Shown piece by piece: positions 1 to 5,595 of a stretch of DNA of 5,595 nucleotides. The notes under the pieces are model-generated. The model had not been told where the DNA came from. It made no database searches and saw nothing but the letters and a program-made list of their open reading frames with translations. The translations under genes and the position numbers were made by a program. This stretch comes from CAZJDV01 sp964544865 (GTDB lineage Bacteria > Chloroflexota > Dehalococcoidia > Lucifugimonadales > CAJWER01). Position 1 is the first letter of the stretch. The number at the start of each line of letters is the position of its first letter. The DNA is taken from the NCBI GenBank assembly GCA_964544865.1, contig CAZJDV010000123.1, forward strand, positions 1 through 5,595, in the 5' to 3' direction.

Positions 1-112
1 GACCACTCTTCATACCACTTTCACGGCTTGGCTCGTCGCGTCTCGCTGCAAGGTCCGCGGCGGGGAGACTGTGCACATTTGGGCATGAGGGATTTGAAGG
101 AGCTGCACTGAG
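1..112 (+). other. nifJ upstream non-coding region
   Basis: This is the leader of nifJ. No upstream gene end, RNA gene or clear -35/-10 pair could be recognised. The only firm element is the ribosome binding site listed separately. Any promoter either lies here in a form I cannot identify or lies left of the window. Confidence 0.4.
97..102 (+). promoter_or_regulatory. Ribosome binding site of nifJ
   Basis: AAGGAG matches the anti-Shine-Dalgarno core and ends 10 bases before the ATG at 113. This supports that ATG as the start. The protein also begins at the usual place for NifJ, a few residues before the conserved DGNEAAAYVAF segment. Confidence 0.8.
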
Positions 113-3100
113 ATGTCTTTGAATCAAGTAACCATAGATGGGAACGAAGCTGCGGCGTACGTCGCCTTCCAGACGAATGAAGTAATCGCCATCTACCCCA
201 TTACCCCGTCATCGCCGATGGGGGAGTTGGCCGACCAGTGGAGCACGGCCGGCGAACAGAACATATTCGGCACGGTGCCTACGGTCCAGGAGATGCAGGC
301 CGAAAGCGGGGCCGCCGGTGTAATCCACGGGGCGCTGCAGACCGGCTCCCTCGCCACCACGTTCACCGCCAGCCAGGGCCTGCTGCTGATGGTCCCCAAC
401 ATGTACAAGATTGCCGGCGAGCTCTCGAGCACCGTCTTCCACATCGCTGCAAGAACGGTCGCCACCCATGCCCTTTCCATATTCGGGGACCACAGCGACG
501 TGATGGCGACGCGGTCCACCGGCTGGGCCATGCTCTTTGCCAACTCGGTCCAAGAGGTAATGGACTTCGCGCTGATTTCCCAGACTGGCACGCTGGAGTC
601 ACGAGTACCCTTCTTGCACGTCTTCGATGGCTGGCGCACGTCTCACGAGATGATGAAGGTGCGCAAGCTCGGGAAGGATGATATTCGCGCGCTCATCGAC
701 GTGGACCTGGTGAGAGCCCATCGGGCCCGGGGCCTTTCGCCCGATCGGCCTTTCGTCCGCGGTACCTCTCAGAACCCGGACGTCTACTTCCAGGCGCGGG
801 AGGCCGTCAACCCGTTCTATCTGGCAACGCCGGACATCGTGCAGAACGCCATGGACAAGCTGGCGGACAGAGTGGGCCGCCGGTATCATCTGTTCGACTA
901 TGTCGGCGCGCCGGACGCGGACAGAGTCGTAGTGATGATGGGGTCGGGCTGTGAGACGGCCGAGGAGATGGTGGATTGGATGGTGGAGCGCGGCGAGAAG
1001 GTCGGCCTGGTAAAGGTGCGGCTCTATCGACCCTTCGCCGTTGAGAGCTTTTTGAACGCCCTGCCGGCCACCATCGGTGCGATCTCCGTACTGGACCGGA
1101 CCAAGGAGCCAGGAAGCCCCGGTGAGCCCCTCTACCAGGACGTCGTGACGGCGGTCAGCGAGGGACTGTCCAATGGCGCTGCGCCCTTCACCGAGTTCCC
1201 GTCGATTGTCGGCGGGAGGTACGGTCTCTCGTCCAAGGAGTTCACCCCTTCGATGGCCAAGGCCGTATTCGACCAGATGGAGGCGAAACGGCCCAAGAAC
1301 CACTTCACCGTCGGGATTCACGACGACGTCACGCACACCAGCCTCGCGCACGATCGTGGATTCTCCATCGAGCGCGAGGACGAGGTCCGAGCGGTCTTCT
1401 GGGGACTCGGATCCGACGGCACCGTGAGCGCCAACAGGAACTCCATCAAGATCATAGGGGAGGAGACAACCTCCTATGCCCAGGGATACTTCGTGTACGA
1501 CTCCAAGAAGGCGGGTGCGCAGACCATCTCCCATCTGCGCTTCGGGCCTGTGCCCATACATAGCACCTATCTGATCGAGCGGGCGAACTTCGTTGCAGTG
1601 CACCAGTTCGGATTCCTGGATCGCTTCGACGTGCTCGAAGCCGCCGAGGAAGGCGCCGCGTTCCTGTTGAACAGCCCGTTTGGGCCGGACAGTGTCTGGG
1701 ATCGCCTGCCCGGGGGAGTGCAGCAGCAGATTATTGCCAAGAAGCTAAGGCTCTACGTAATCGACGCCTACAGGGTGGCCAGGGAGACGGGCATGGGAGG
1801 GCGCATAAACACCATCATGCAGCCTTGCTTTTTCGCCATCAGCGGTGTGCTGCCCTTGGACCAGGCGACAGCCAAGATAAAGGAGGCCATCGAGACGACC
1901 TACGGCAAGAAGGGCGAAGACACGGTCAAGATGAACTTCGCGGCCGTGGACGCCGCCCTGCACAACCTTCACGAGGTGCAGGTGCCGGACCGGGTGAACG
2001 GCCGCGGCAGTCTGGGGCCCACGGTGCCCGTCAGGGCGCCCGATTTTGTGCGGGAGGTCACCGCGAAGATGATTGCGGGCAAGGGCGACCAGCTCCCCGT
2101 GAGCGCCCTGCCTCCCGACGGCGCGTTCCCCAGCGGCACCTCGCGGTGGGAGAAGCGCAATATCGCGCAGGAAGCGCCGGTGTGGGAGCCGGACCTCTGC
2201 ATTCAGTGCGGGAAATGCGTGCTGGTCTGCCCTCACTCGGTGATTCGCGCCAAAGTGGTCGAGGATGCTGCGCTGGAAGGCGCGTCCGATACCTTCAAGC
2301 GCGCGGACGCCCGCTGGCGTGAGATGCCCGGGTTGCGGTACACGCTTCAGGTGGCCATGGAGGACTGCACAGGATGCTCGCTGTGTGTGGAGATCTGCCC
2401 CGTCAAGGACAAGGCGCGACCTGACCGCAAGGCCATTAACATGATGGACCAGGCGCCCCAGCGCGATACAGGACCGAAGAACTGGGACTTCTTCCTCGGC
2501 CTGCCGGATGTGGCCCGCCACCATGGGTTGAACTTCAATACGGTGAAGAACGTGCAGCTCCTCGAGTCCCTGTTCGAGTTCTCTGGCGCGTGCGCAGGTT
2601 GCGGGGAGACCCCGTACCTGCAGCTCATGTCCCAGCTCTACGGCGACCGGACCATGATCGCCAACGCCACGGGCTGTTCCAGCATCTACGGTGGCAACTT
2701 GCCCACGACGCCGTGGACGCAGAACCGGGACGGTCGTGGGCCGGCCTGGAGCAACTCGCTCTTCGAGGACAACGCCGAGTTCGGGCTGGGCATGCGCCTC
2801 GCGCTGGACAAGCAGGCTGAGTATGCGAGATTGCTGGTGGGTAGCCTCGTCGACACGATCGGCGTCGAGTTTGCCGAGGAGTTGCTGTCCGCCGCCCAAT
2901 CGGACGAGGCGGGCATCGCAGCCCAGCGCGAGCGCGTGGCCGAGATGAAGTCCAGGCTGCATGACGCTGAGTCCCTGCAGGGCCGCGAGCTGCTGCACAT
3001 GGCCGACGCTCTTGTCAAAAAGGTCGTGTGGATCGTCGGTGGAGATGGATGGGCCTATGATATCGGCTTCGGTGGCCTCGATCACGTCCTGGCCAGCGGC

Positions 3101-3670
3101 CACAACGTGAACGTGCTGGTACTGGACACGGAGGTGTACTCCAACACGGGTGGACAGGCCTCCAAAGCGACACCCCTTGGCGCCGTGGCCAAGTATGCCT
3201 CCGGGGGTAAGCGCCTGCCGAGGAAGGACCTGGGCATGATGGTCATGACCTACGGACAGGTTTACGTGGCCCAGATTGCCATGGGCGCTAACGATACCCA
3301 GTCCCTCAAGGCGATGCGTGAGGCGGAGGCCTTCGACGGGCCGGCGCTTATCATAGCTTACAGCCAGTGTATCGAGCACGGACTGATCGATATGGCACGG
3401 GGCATGGAGCAGCAGAAGTTGGCGACGGACTCCGGCTACTGGCCCCTCTACCGCTTCGATCCAGACCTCAAAGCCCGGGGCAAGAACCCTTTCCAGCTCG
3501 ATTCACGAAAGCCAAAGATCCCGTTCGAGGAGTACGCATACAACGAGGGCCGCTATCTCATGCTGAAAAAGGCCGACCCGGAGGCAGCAAAGCGTCTGAT
3601 CGCCGAGGCCCAGGACGCGGTGGACGAGCGCTGGGAGAAGTACGCCCGCATGGCCGGAGTCAAACCGTGA
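113..3670 (+). CDS. nifJ: Pyruvate:ferredoxin (flavodoxin) oxidoreductase, one-chain NifJ type
   Basis: This cytoplasmic enzyme, usually a homodimer, converts pyruvate and CoA to acetyl-CoA and CO2 while reducing ferredoxin or flavodoxin. In some hosts it runs in reverse or feeds nitrogenase. The 1185 residues carry all domains in family order. The N-terminal pyrimidine-binding domain has YPITPSSPMGE at 28-38, and T31, E64 and R114 match the catalytic residues known from Desulfovibrio africanus PFOR. The segment LDRTKEPGSPGEPLY at 327-341 lies in domain II, and GIHDDVTHTSL at 401-411 follows. Two 4Fe-4S ferredoxin motifs use C696/C699/C702/C706 and C752/C755/C758/C762. The proximal cluster ligands are C827, C830, C855 and C1086. 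The thiamine diphosphate motif starts with GDGWAYDIG at 977-985 and ends with NTGGQ at 1011-1015. The protein ends soon after the TPP domain and lacks the long C-terminal extension of D. africanus PFOR. No frame damage is seen, so it is probably functional. The preferred carrier, ferredoxin or flavodoxin, cannot be told from sequence alone. Confidence 0.98.
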   Translation: MSLNQVTIDGNEAAAYVAFQTNEVIAIYPITPSSPMGELADQWSTAGEQNIFGTVPTVQEMQAESGAAGVIHGALQTGSLATTFTASQGLLLMVPNMYKIAGELSSTVFHIAARTVATHALSIFGDHSDVMATRSTGWAMLFANSVQEVMDFALISQTGTLESRVPFLHVFDGWRTSHEMMKVRKLGKDDIRALIDVDLVRAHRARGLSPDRPFVRGTSQNPDVYFQAREAVNPFYLATPDIVQNAMDKLADRVGRRYHLFDYVGAPDADRVVVMMGSGCETAEEMVDWMVERGEKVGLVKVRLYRPFAVESFLNALPATIGAISVLDRTKEPGSPGEPLYQDVVTAVSEGLSNGAAPFTEFPSIVGGRYGLSSKEFTPSMAKAVFDQMEAKRPKNHFTVGIHDDVTHTSLAHDRGFSIEREDEVRAVFWGLGSDGTVSANRNSIKIIGEETTSYAQGYFVYDSKKAGAQTISHLRFGPVPIHSTYLIERANFVAVHQFGFLDRFDVLEAAEEGAAFLLNSPFGPDSVWDRLPGGVQQQIIAKKLRLYVIDAYRVARETGMGGRINTIMQPCFFAISGVLPLDQATAKIKEAIETTYGKKGEDTVKMNFAAVDAALHNLHEVQVPDRVNGRGSLGPTVPVRAPDFVREVTAKMIAGKGDQLPVSALPPDGAFPSGTSRWEKRNIAQEAPVWEPDLCIQCGKCVLVCPHSVIRAKVVEDAALEGASDTFKRADARWREMPGLRYTLQVAMEDCTGCSLCVEICPVKDKARPDRKAINMMDQAPQRDTGPKNWDFFLGLPDVARHHGLNFNTVKNVQLLESLFEFSGACAGCGETPYLQLMSQLYGDRTMIANATGCSSIYGGNLPTTPWTQNRDGRGPAWSNSLFEDNAEFGLGMRLALDKQAEYARLLVGSLVDTIGVEFAEELLSAAQSDEAGIAAQRERVAEMKSRLHDAESLQGRELLHMADALVKKVVWIVGGDGWAYDIGFGGLDHVLASGHNVNVLVLDTEVYSNTGGQASKATPLGAVAKYASGGKRLPRKDLGMMVMTYGQVYVAQIAMGANDTQSLKAMREAEAFDGPALIIAYSQCIEHGLIDMARGMEQQKLATDSGYWPLYRFDPDLKARGKNPFQLDSRKPKIPFEEYAYNEGRYLMLKKADPEAAKRLIAEAQDAVDERWEKYARMAGVKP

Positions 3671-3831
3671 GTCGCCACCTGGCTCCATCGAACGCCGCTG
3701 GCCGTCGGGGGATCAGTAAACCGCAAAAACGGACCGGTGGGACATTGCGGGGGACGCGTATCCAGGGCACTCAGGGCTCGATGGAGCATTGCGGATCGTA
3801 GCACCGAGCGTTCACCTAGAGGTCTGGCCAC
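3671..3831. other. Non-coding spacer between nifJ and its candidate terminator
   Basis: No believable gene lies in this spacer on either strand; open frames entering it from nifJ are shadows of that gene. It holds a 10-bp inverted repeat (3682-3691 against 3778-3787) and two copies of CATTGCGG (3743-3750 and 3787-3794). A third copy is at 3981-3988. These may be chance or scars of an old insertion. Confidence 0.4.
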
Positions 3832-3851
3832 AGAGGGGCGTGGCCCCTTTT
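3832..3851 (+). terminator. Probable rho-independent terminator after nifJ
   Basis: AGAGGGGC (3832-3839) pairs with GCCCCTTT (3843-3850) around a 3-base GTG loop, with one G-T pair, and ends in a run of four T. It lies about 160 bases after the nifJ stop with no convincing gene between, so it most likely ends the nifJ transcript. The T run is short, so efficiency is uncertain. Confidence 0.55.
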
Positions 3852-4068
3852 GGGGAGTTCGAGAGCGCGTCACTCCGGCGGACTCAATGCAGGCTCTGAT
3901 CACGTCGGAAGGGTGACCCTCGAAAATAGCTTCTTCCTCTCCCTGGGCTGGAAGGTGGTCGAGGGGATGATAGAAGGAATCATTGCGGCCGCACTTCTAG
4001 CGGACAATGCCGAGGTCAATCAGCCGGTCCGGGACGCCGGAACCGCGGGAGCAGACGCTCGAAGATAA
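3850..4068 (+). CDS. Unrecognised short ORF, possibly a gene remnant
   Basis: I do not recognise this product. The open frame runs to TAA at 4066-4068, and possible starts include TTG at 3850 and GTG at 3913. The stretch from about 3913 looks most protein-like: VTLENSFFLSLGWKVVEGM is followed by a short hydrophobic, alanine-rich segment (IIAAALLA) and then a polar tail. No catalytic motif, full transmembrane helix or signal peptide is evident. The 3850 start overlaps the nifJ terminator. GGAAGG directly abuts the GTG at 3913, too close for normal spacing. The frame ends where the pntAA remnant begins, in a different frame. It may be the tail of a deleted gene, or not a gene at all. Confidence 0.2.
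   Translation: MGSSRARHSGGLNAGSDHVGRVTLENSFFLSLGWKVVEGMIEGIIAAALLADNAEVNQPVRDAGTAGADARR
4047..4051 (+). promoter_or_regulatory. Relic ribosome binding site of the pntAA pseudogene
   Basis: GGGAG lies 7 bases before the TCG codon at 4059-4061, which sits where PntAA proteins have their initiating Met. The spacing is normal for a start at that codon. This suggests the site once served pntAA and that the start codon was later lost. Confidence 0.4.
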
Positions 4069-4773
4069 GTGTGCCCAGAGAGATCGTTGAAAGCGAGCGG
4101 TGCGTAAAAGCTGATTCCAGACACGGTGGGCCGGCTGGTCAAAGAGGGGATGGAGATCTTCGTGGAGAAGGGCGCTTGCGGAGGGACGCTCATCTCCGAC
4201 CAGGCCCACCGGGCGGTGAGGGCCACCGTGGCGGCCGACGCTGAGAGCCTTTATGGCCCCGTCGAAGTCTCGCTCAAAGTCCTGCCCCGATGGACAACGC
4301 GGCGGTGGACCGGCACGAAGCGGACACGATGTGGGAAGGGGCGTTCCTGTTCGCTCTGCTGCAGCCCCTGTCCGAACCTCGGCCGGCGGCTGGCCGACCG
4401 GGGCCTCGATAGATTCAGCATGGAATCGATACCGCGAATCGTACGCGCTCAGAGCATGGACGCCCTCTCCTCCATGGCATCCATCGCCGGCTACAGGGCC
4501 GCACTGATAACCGCGAGCGCTCTGGGCAAGATCTTTCTGGCTATGATGACCGCCGTGGGCACTCTCGTCCCGGCGAAAGGACTAGTCCTCGAGGTTGGGG
4601 TCGCGGGTCTTCAAGCGATCACCACGGCACACCGCCCCGGGGCCGTCATGTGCGGCTACGATGTCAGGCCGTTGCTAAAATCAACCTCCGATATGAGGTC
4701 TAAGGACTTGCCGCAGGGAGAGTCTTACATCAATCTAGACCTCATACTACCGCCCCGCAGAACCTGCTTTTGA
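4062..4773 (+). pseudogene. pntAA: NAD(P) transhydrogenase alpha subunit, N-terminal part, broken (pntAA)
   Basis: Intact PntAA is the NAD(H)-binding soluble part of proton-translocating transhydrogenase, which moves hydride between NADH and NADP+ with PntAB and PntB. The family signature is plain: KISVPREIVESE from 4062, LIPDTVGRLVKEG from 4111, SMESIPRIVRAQSMDALSS from about 4420, then IAGYRAA, VGVAGLQAI and YDVRP. The reading frame changes three times: about one extra base near 4107-4110, one base apparently lost from a C run at 4285-4288 (family-like MDNAAVDRHEADTM is in the next frame from 4290), and a return near 4378-4381. The usual Met is TCG at 4059. In the dinucleotide loop the expected GAGVAG reads EVGVAG. 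Homology stops near 4675, and the last 30 or so residues before TGA at 4771-4773 are unrelated. Only roughly the first 220 residues of the family are represented. The stretch from GTG 4126 to 4773 is open and might be called as a 215-residue protein, but its middle (about 4288-4377) is out of frame. Alanine dehydrogenase is related, but RAQSMDALSS is typical of PntA. Confidence 0.88.
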
Positions 4774-4966
4774 GGGGGGGGAGTATAGCCTAGGGGCAGG
4801 TGCAGGGGAGTGACCGAAAAGTGTGGCTTGCGTTTGCTAACAGATTACTAACGTACTCGGCAACACGTCGCAACACAATTCAGCATGTTAGATACGGTAG
4901 GGAGAGATACTGACGAACCACACGTTCTAATCCTGTACTTAAAGGTGTAGAACAACGCTCGATGCT
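4774..4966. other. Non-coding region between pntAA remnant and tRNA fragment
   Basis: No gene can be supported here. It opens with eight G in a row (4774-4781) and becomes less GC-rich to the right. It contains paired short direct repeats (4837-4852 and 4860-4876) and an imperfect hairpin (4924-4953) just before the tRNA fragment. If this is one arm of an attachment site, such repeats would be the expected kind of structure, but no recombinase-specific site is recognised. Confidence 0.4.
4860..4876 (+). repeat. Tandem-spaced 7-bp direct repeat GCAACAC
   Basis: GCAACAC occurs at 4860-4866 and 4870-4876, so the copies start 10 bases apart, about one helical turn. Just to the left CTAAC occurs at 4837-4841 and 4848-4852, 11 bases apart. 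Same-face repeats about 100 bp from a putative integrase crossover site recall arm-type binding sites. The function is inferred. Confidence 0.35.
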
Positions 4967-5016
4967 ACGGTCTTCGGAACCGTGGGTCGCGGGTTCGAAT
5001 CGTGCCGGGCGCGCCA
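4967..5016 (+). tRNA. Partial tRNA-Arg (UCG), 3' part only; putative att core
   Basis: The anticodon stem ACGGT/ACCGT (4967-4971 and 4979-4983) is perfect around loop CTTCGGA, giving anticodon TCG at 4974-4976, which reads arginine codons. The variable loop is GGGTC (4984-4988). The T arm is GCGGG, TTCGAAT and CGTGC (4989-5005), with one G-G mismatch in the stem. The acceptor 3' strand is CGGGCGC (5006-5012), followed by discriminator G and encoded CCA. The matching 5' strand GCGCCCG and a D-arm do not occur in the preceding 70 bases, so the gene is not complete and should not give a working tRNA. A tRNA 3' part next to an integrase gene is the usual attachment core of tRNA-targeting elements. 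The T-stem mismatch suggests relaxed selection. Confidence 0.8.
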
Positions 5017-5031
5017 AGCTTCCATCGCATG

Positions 5032-5069
5032 ATAAAGGCGTCCACGGGTGTTGCCCGGGACGCCTTTAT
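5032..5069. terminator. Strong hairpin, probable bidirectional terminator
   Basis: ATAAAGGCGTCC (5032-5043) pairs perfectly with GGACGCCTTTAT (5058-5069). The loop holds a further CGGG/CCCG pairing (5045-5048 with 5054-5057) after a bulged A. The A-rich and T-rich flanks allow it to act on either strand. It stands between the tRNA 3' end (plus strand) and the integrase gene (minus strand), so it could end transcripts converging from both sides. Confidence 0.65.
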
Positions 5070-5081
5070 TAGTCGTAACGG

Positions 5082-5104
5082 CCATTTGGTCACAAAATGG
5101 TCAC
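5082..5104. repeat. Short inverted and direct repeats at integrase 3' end
   Basis: CCATTT (5082-5087) is inverted as AAATGG (5095-5100), and TGGTCAC is directly repeated at 5087-5093 and 5098-5104, an 11-base step. The repeats abut the last codon of the integrase frame. They could be a recombinase or regulator binding site; no function is established. Confidence 0.35.
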
Positions 5105-5595
5105 TAATTTTCAGCGACCGCATCCCCTAGCACGTCGTCAGTCCTCCGAGCAGCTGCCTCTTCCAGCCCCGACATCGCATGAGAATACGTATCGATGGTG
5201 AGGGTGATGGAAAAGTGCCCCAGGGCGGACTGGACAACGGCCGGATGCACGTTGGCCGACAGGAGCGCGGTGGCGAAAGAGTGGCGCAGGCCATGGAATG
5301 TTCCCAGGGGGAGTTCGGCCTGGTTGATGATCCGGCGGAACTCATGGCTCAGGTTATCCGGGTCTATCGGCGCGCCGCTATCCATGGTGAAAACACAGTC
5401 GGTCTGCTGCCACGTTGGCTCGGTCTTGAGCCTCGCTGACTTCAAGTCCATGTCGGGCCACTTCAACCCTGCAAGCTCTGAACGCAGCATGCCTGTGAGG
5501 CAGCGAGTCTGAAGGATTCACGGTAGCGGGAACCCACGGTTGCGGGCTTTGGCCAGCAAGGCGGTCGATACCCTTGAGACCTCACTCGACGAGGG
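5104..5595 (-). pseudogene. Tyrosine recombinase/integrase, catalytic domain, degenerate and cut by window edge
   Basis: Tyrosine recombinases integrate and excise phages and islands through a catalytic R-K-H-R-H-Y set. The frame that ends at 5104 shows the family's C-terminal core. Counting from ATG 5490-5488, it has HGLRH (H66, R69, H70), LGH (H92) and TYSH with nucleophile Y102. Just upstream, TGMLRSELAGLKW corresponds to the usual TGMRxxEL box, but the catalytic arginine position is leucine. The sequence jumps from SARLKTE to PTWQQTD, skipping a few dozen residues normally present there, including the beta-hairpin lysine region. Reading further upstream meets TGA at 5520-5518. Beyond it, ALLAKARNRGF is in the same frame, and YRESFRLA is in another frame between them, so at least one frameshift pair is likely. 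The N-terminal arm-binding and core-binding domains lie outside the window. A 128-residue ORF from 5490 could be annotated, but an active enzyme is very unlikely. Confidence 0.85.

Noticed and set aside
599..1603. Minus-strand open frame (334 codons) opposite nifJ
   Set aside because: It is likewise a shadow of nifJ, without recognisable domains or its own ribosome binding site.
1745..3379. Long minus-strand open frame (544 codons) opposite nifJ
   Set aside because: It lies wholly antisense to a clearly conserved gene. High-GC genes with G/C third positions keep antisense frames open, and its translation shows no recognisable domain.
3367..3801. Plus-strand frame running from inside nifJ into the downstream spacer
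   Set aside because: Most of it is an out-of-frame reading of nifJ, and the tail has no recognisable features.
4062..4700. Alanine dehydrogenase as the identity of the remnant
   Set aside because: The families are related, but RAQSMDALSS, IAGYRA and GVAGLQAI are characteristic of transhydrogenase alpha subunits.
4126..4773. Treating the 215-codon open frame as an intact gene
   Set aside because: Its middle (about 4288-4377) is not homologous in that frame while the next frame gives the conserved PntAA sequence, and the N-terminal residues lie upstream in a different frame.
4751..4781. Terminator from GCAG-AAC-CTGC followed by TTTT after the pntAA remnant
   Set aside because: The stem is only 4 bp, and any outer pairing relies on the G8 run facing a short C run. 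This is too weak to annotate.
4940..5016. A complete tRNA-Arg gene
   Set aside because: No strand complementary to the acceptor 3' sequence CGGGCGC and no D-arm occur at the expected distance, so only the 3' part is present.
5023..5182. 10-bp direct repeat CATCGCATGA at 5023-5032 and 5173-5182
   Set aside because: One copy is inside conserved integrase codons, and matches of this length are expected by chance in a window this size.
1..5595. CRISPR array, insertion-sequence transposase or toxin-antitoxin pair
   Set aside because: No regularly spaced repeats, transposase motifs or small paired ORFs with recognisable signatures were seen on either strand.

Overview
This is a high-GC bacterial window with one intact metabolic gene followed by a decayed, accessory-looking stretch. 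The NifJ sequence and the integrase style would fit Chloroflexota or a similar environmental lineage. That taxonomic guess is weak and rests on general resemblance only.

Positions 113-3670 hold a complete nifJ gene for a one-chain, 1185-residue pyruvate:ferredoxin/flavodoxin oxidoreductase. It has a good ribosome binding site, and all the expected thiamine diphosphate and iron-sulfur ligands can be read. A short GC-rich hairpin with a T run at 3832-3851 is the best candidate for its terminator, about 160 bp after the stop.

Positions 3850-4773 contain an unrecognised short ORF (to 4068) and then the N-terminal part of an NAD(P) transhydrogenase alpha subunit (pntAA) that is clearly broken. 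The family's first residues can be read from 4062, but the normal Met position is TCG. At least three reading-frame changes follow (about 4108, 4286 and 4378), the first glycine of the dinucleotide motif is replaced, and homology stops abruptly near 4675. The later part of PntAA and any PntAB/PntB are absent from the window.

Positions 4774-4966 are non-coding, less GC-rich, and contain short direct repeats and a hairpin. Positions 4967-5016 are the 3' portion of a tRNA-Arg (anticodon UCG), from the anticodon arm through the encoded CCA. No D-arm or 5' acceptor strand lies upstream. A strong 12-bp hairpin at 5032-5069 follows. On the minus strand, a tyrosine-recombinase integrase remnant runs from 5104 past the right edge of the window. 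It has lost its first catalytic arginine, a block of the catalytic domain and its reading frame upstream.

A tRNA 3' fragment beside an integrase is the mark of tRNA-targeted integration. With no 5' tRNA half present, the junction resembles an attP site or a junction between tandem elements, not a simple chromosome/element boundary. The best overall reading is a functional nifJ next to an old, inactivated integration site, with pntAA decaying between them. I see no convincing new molecular system. The points most worth checking are the unusual att junction, the stepwise decay of pntAA and the crippled integrase.
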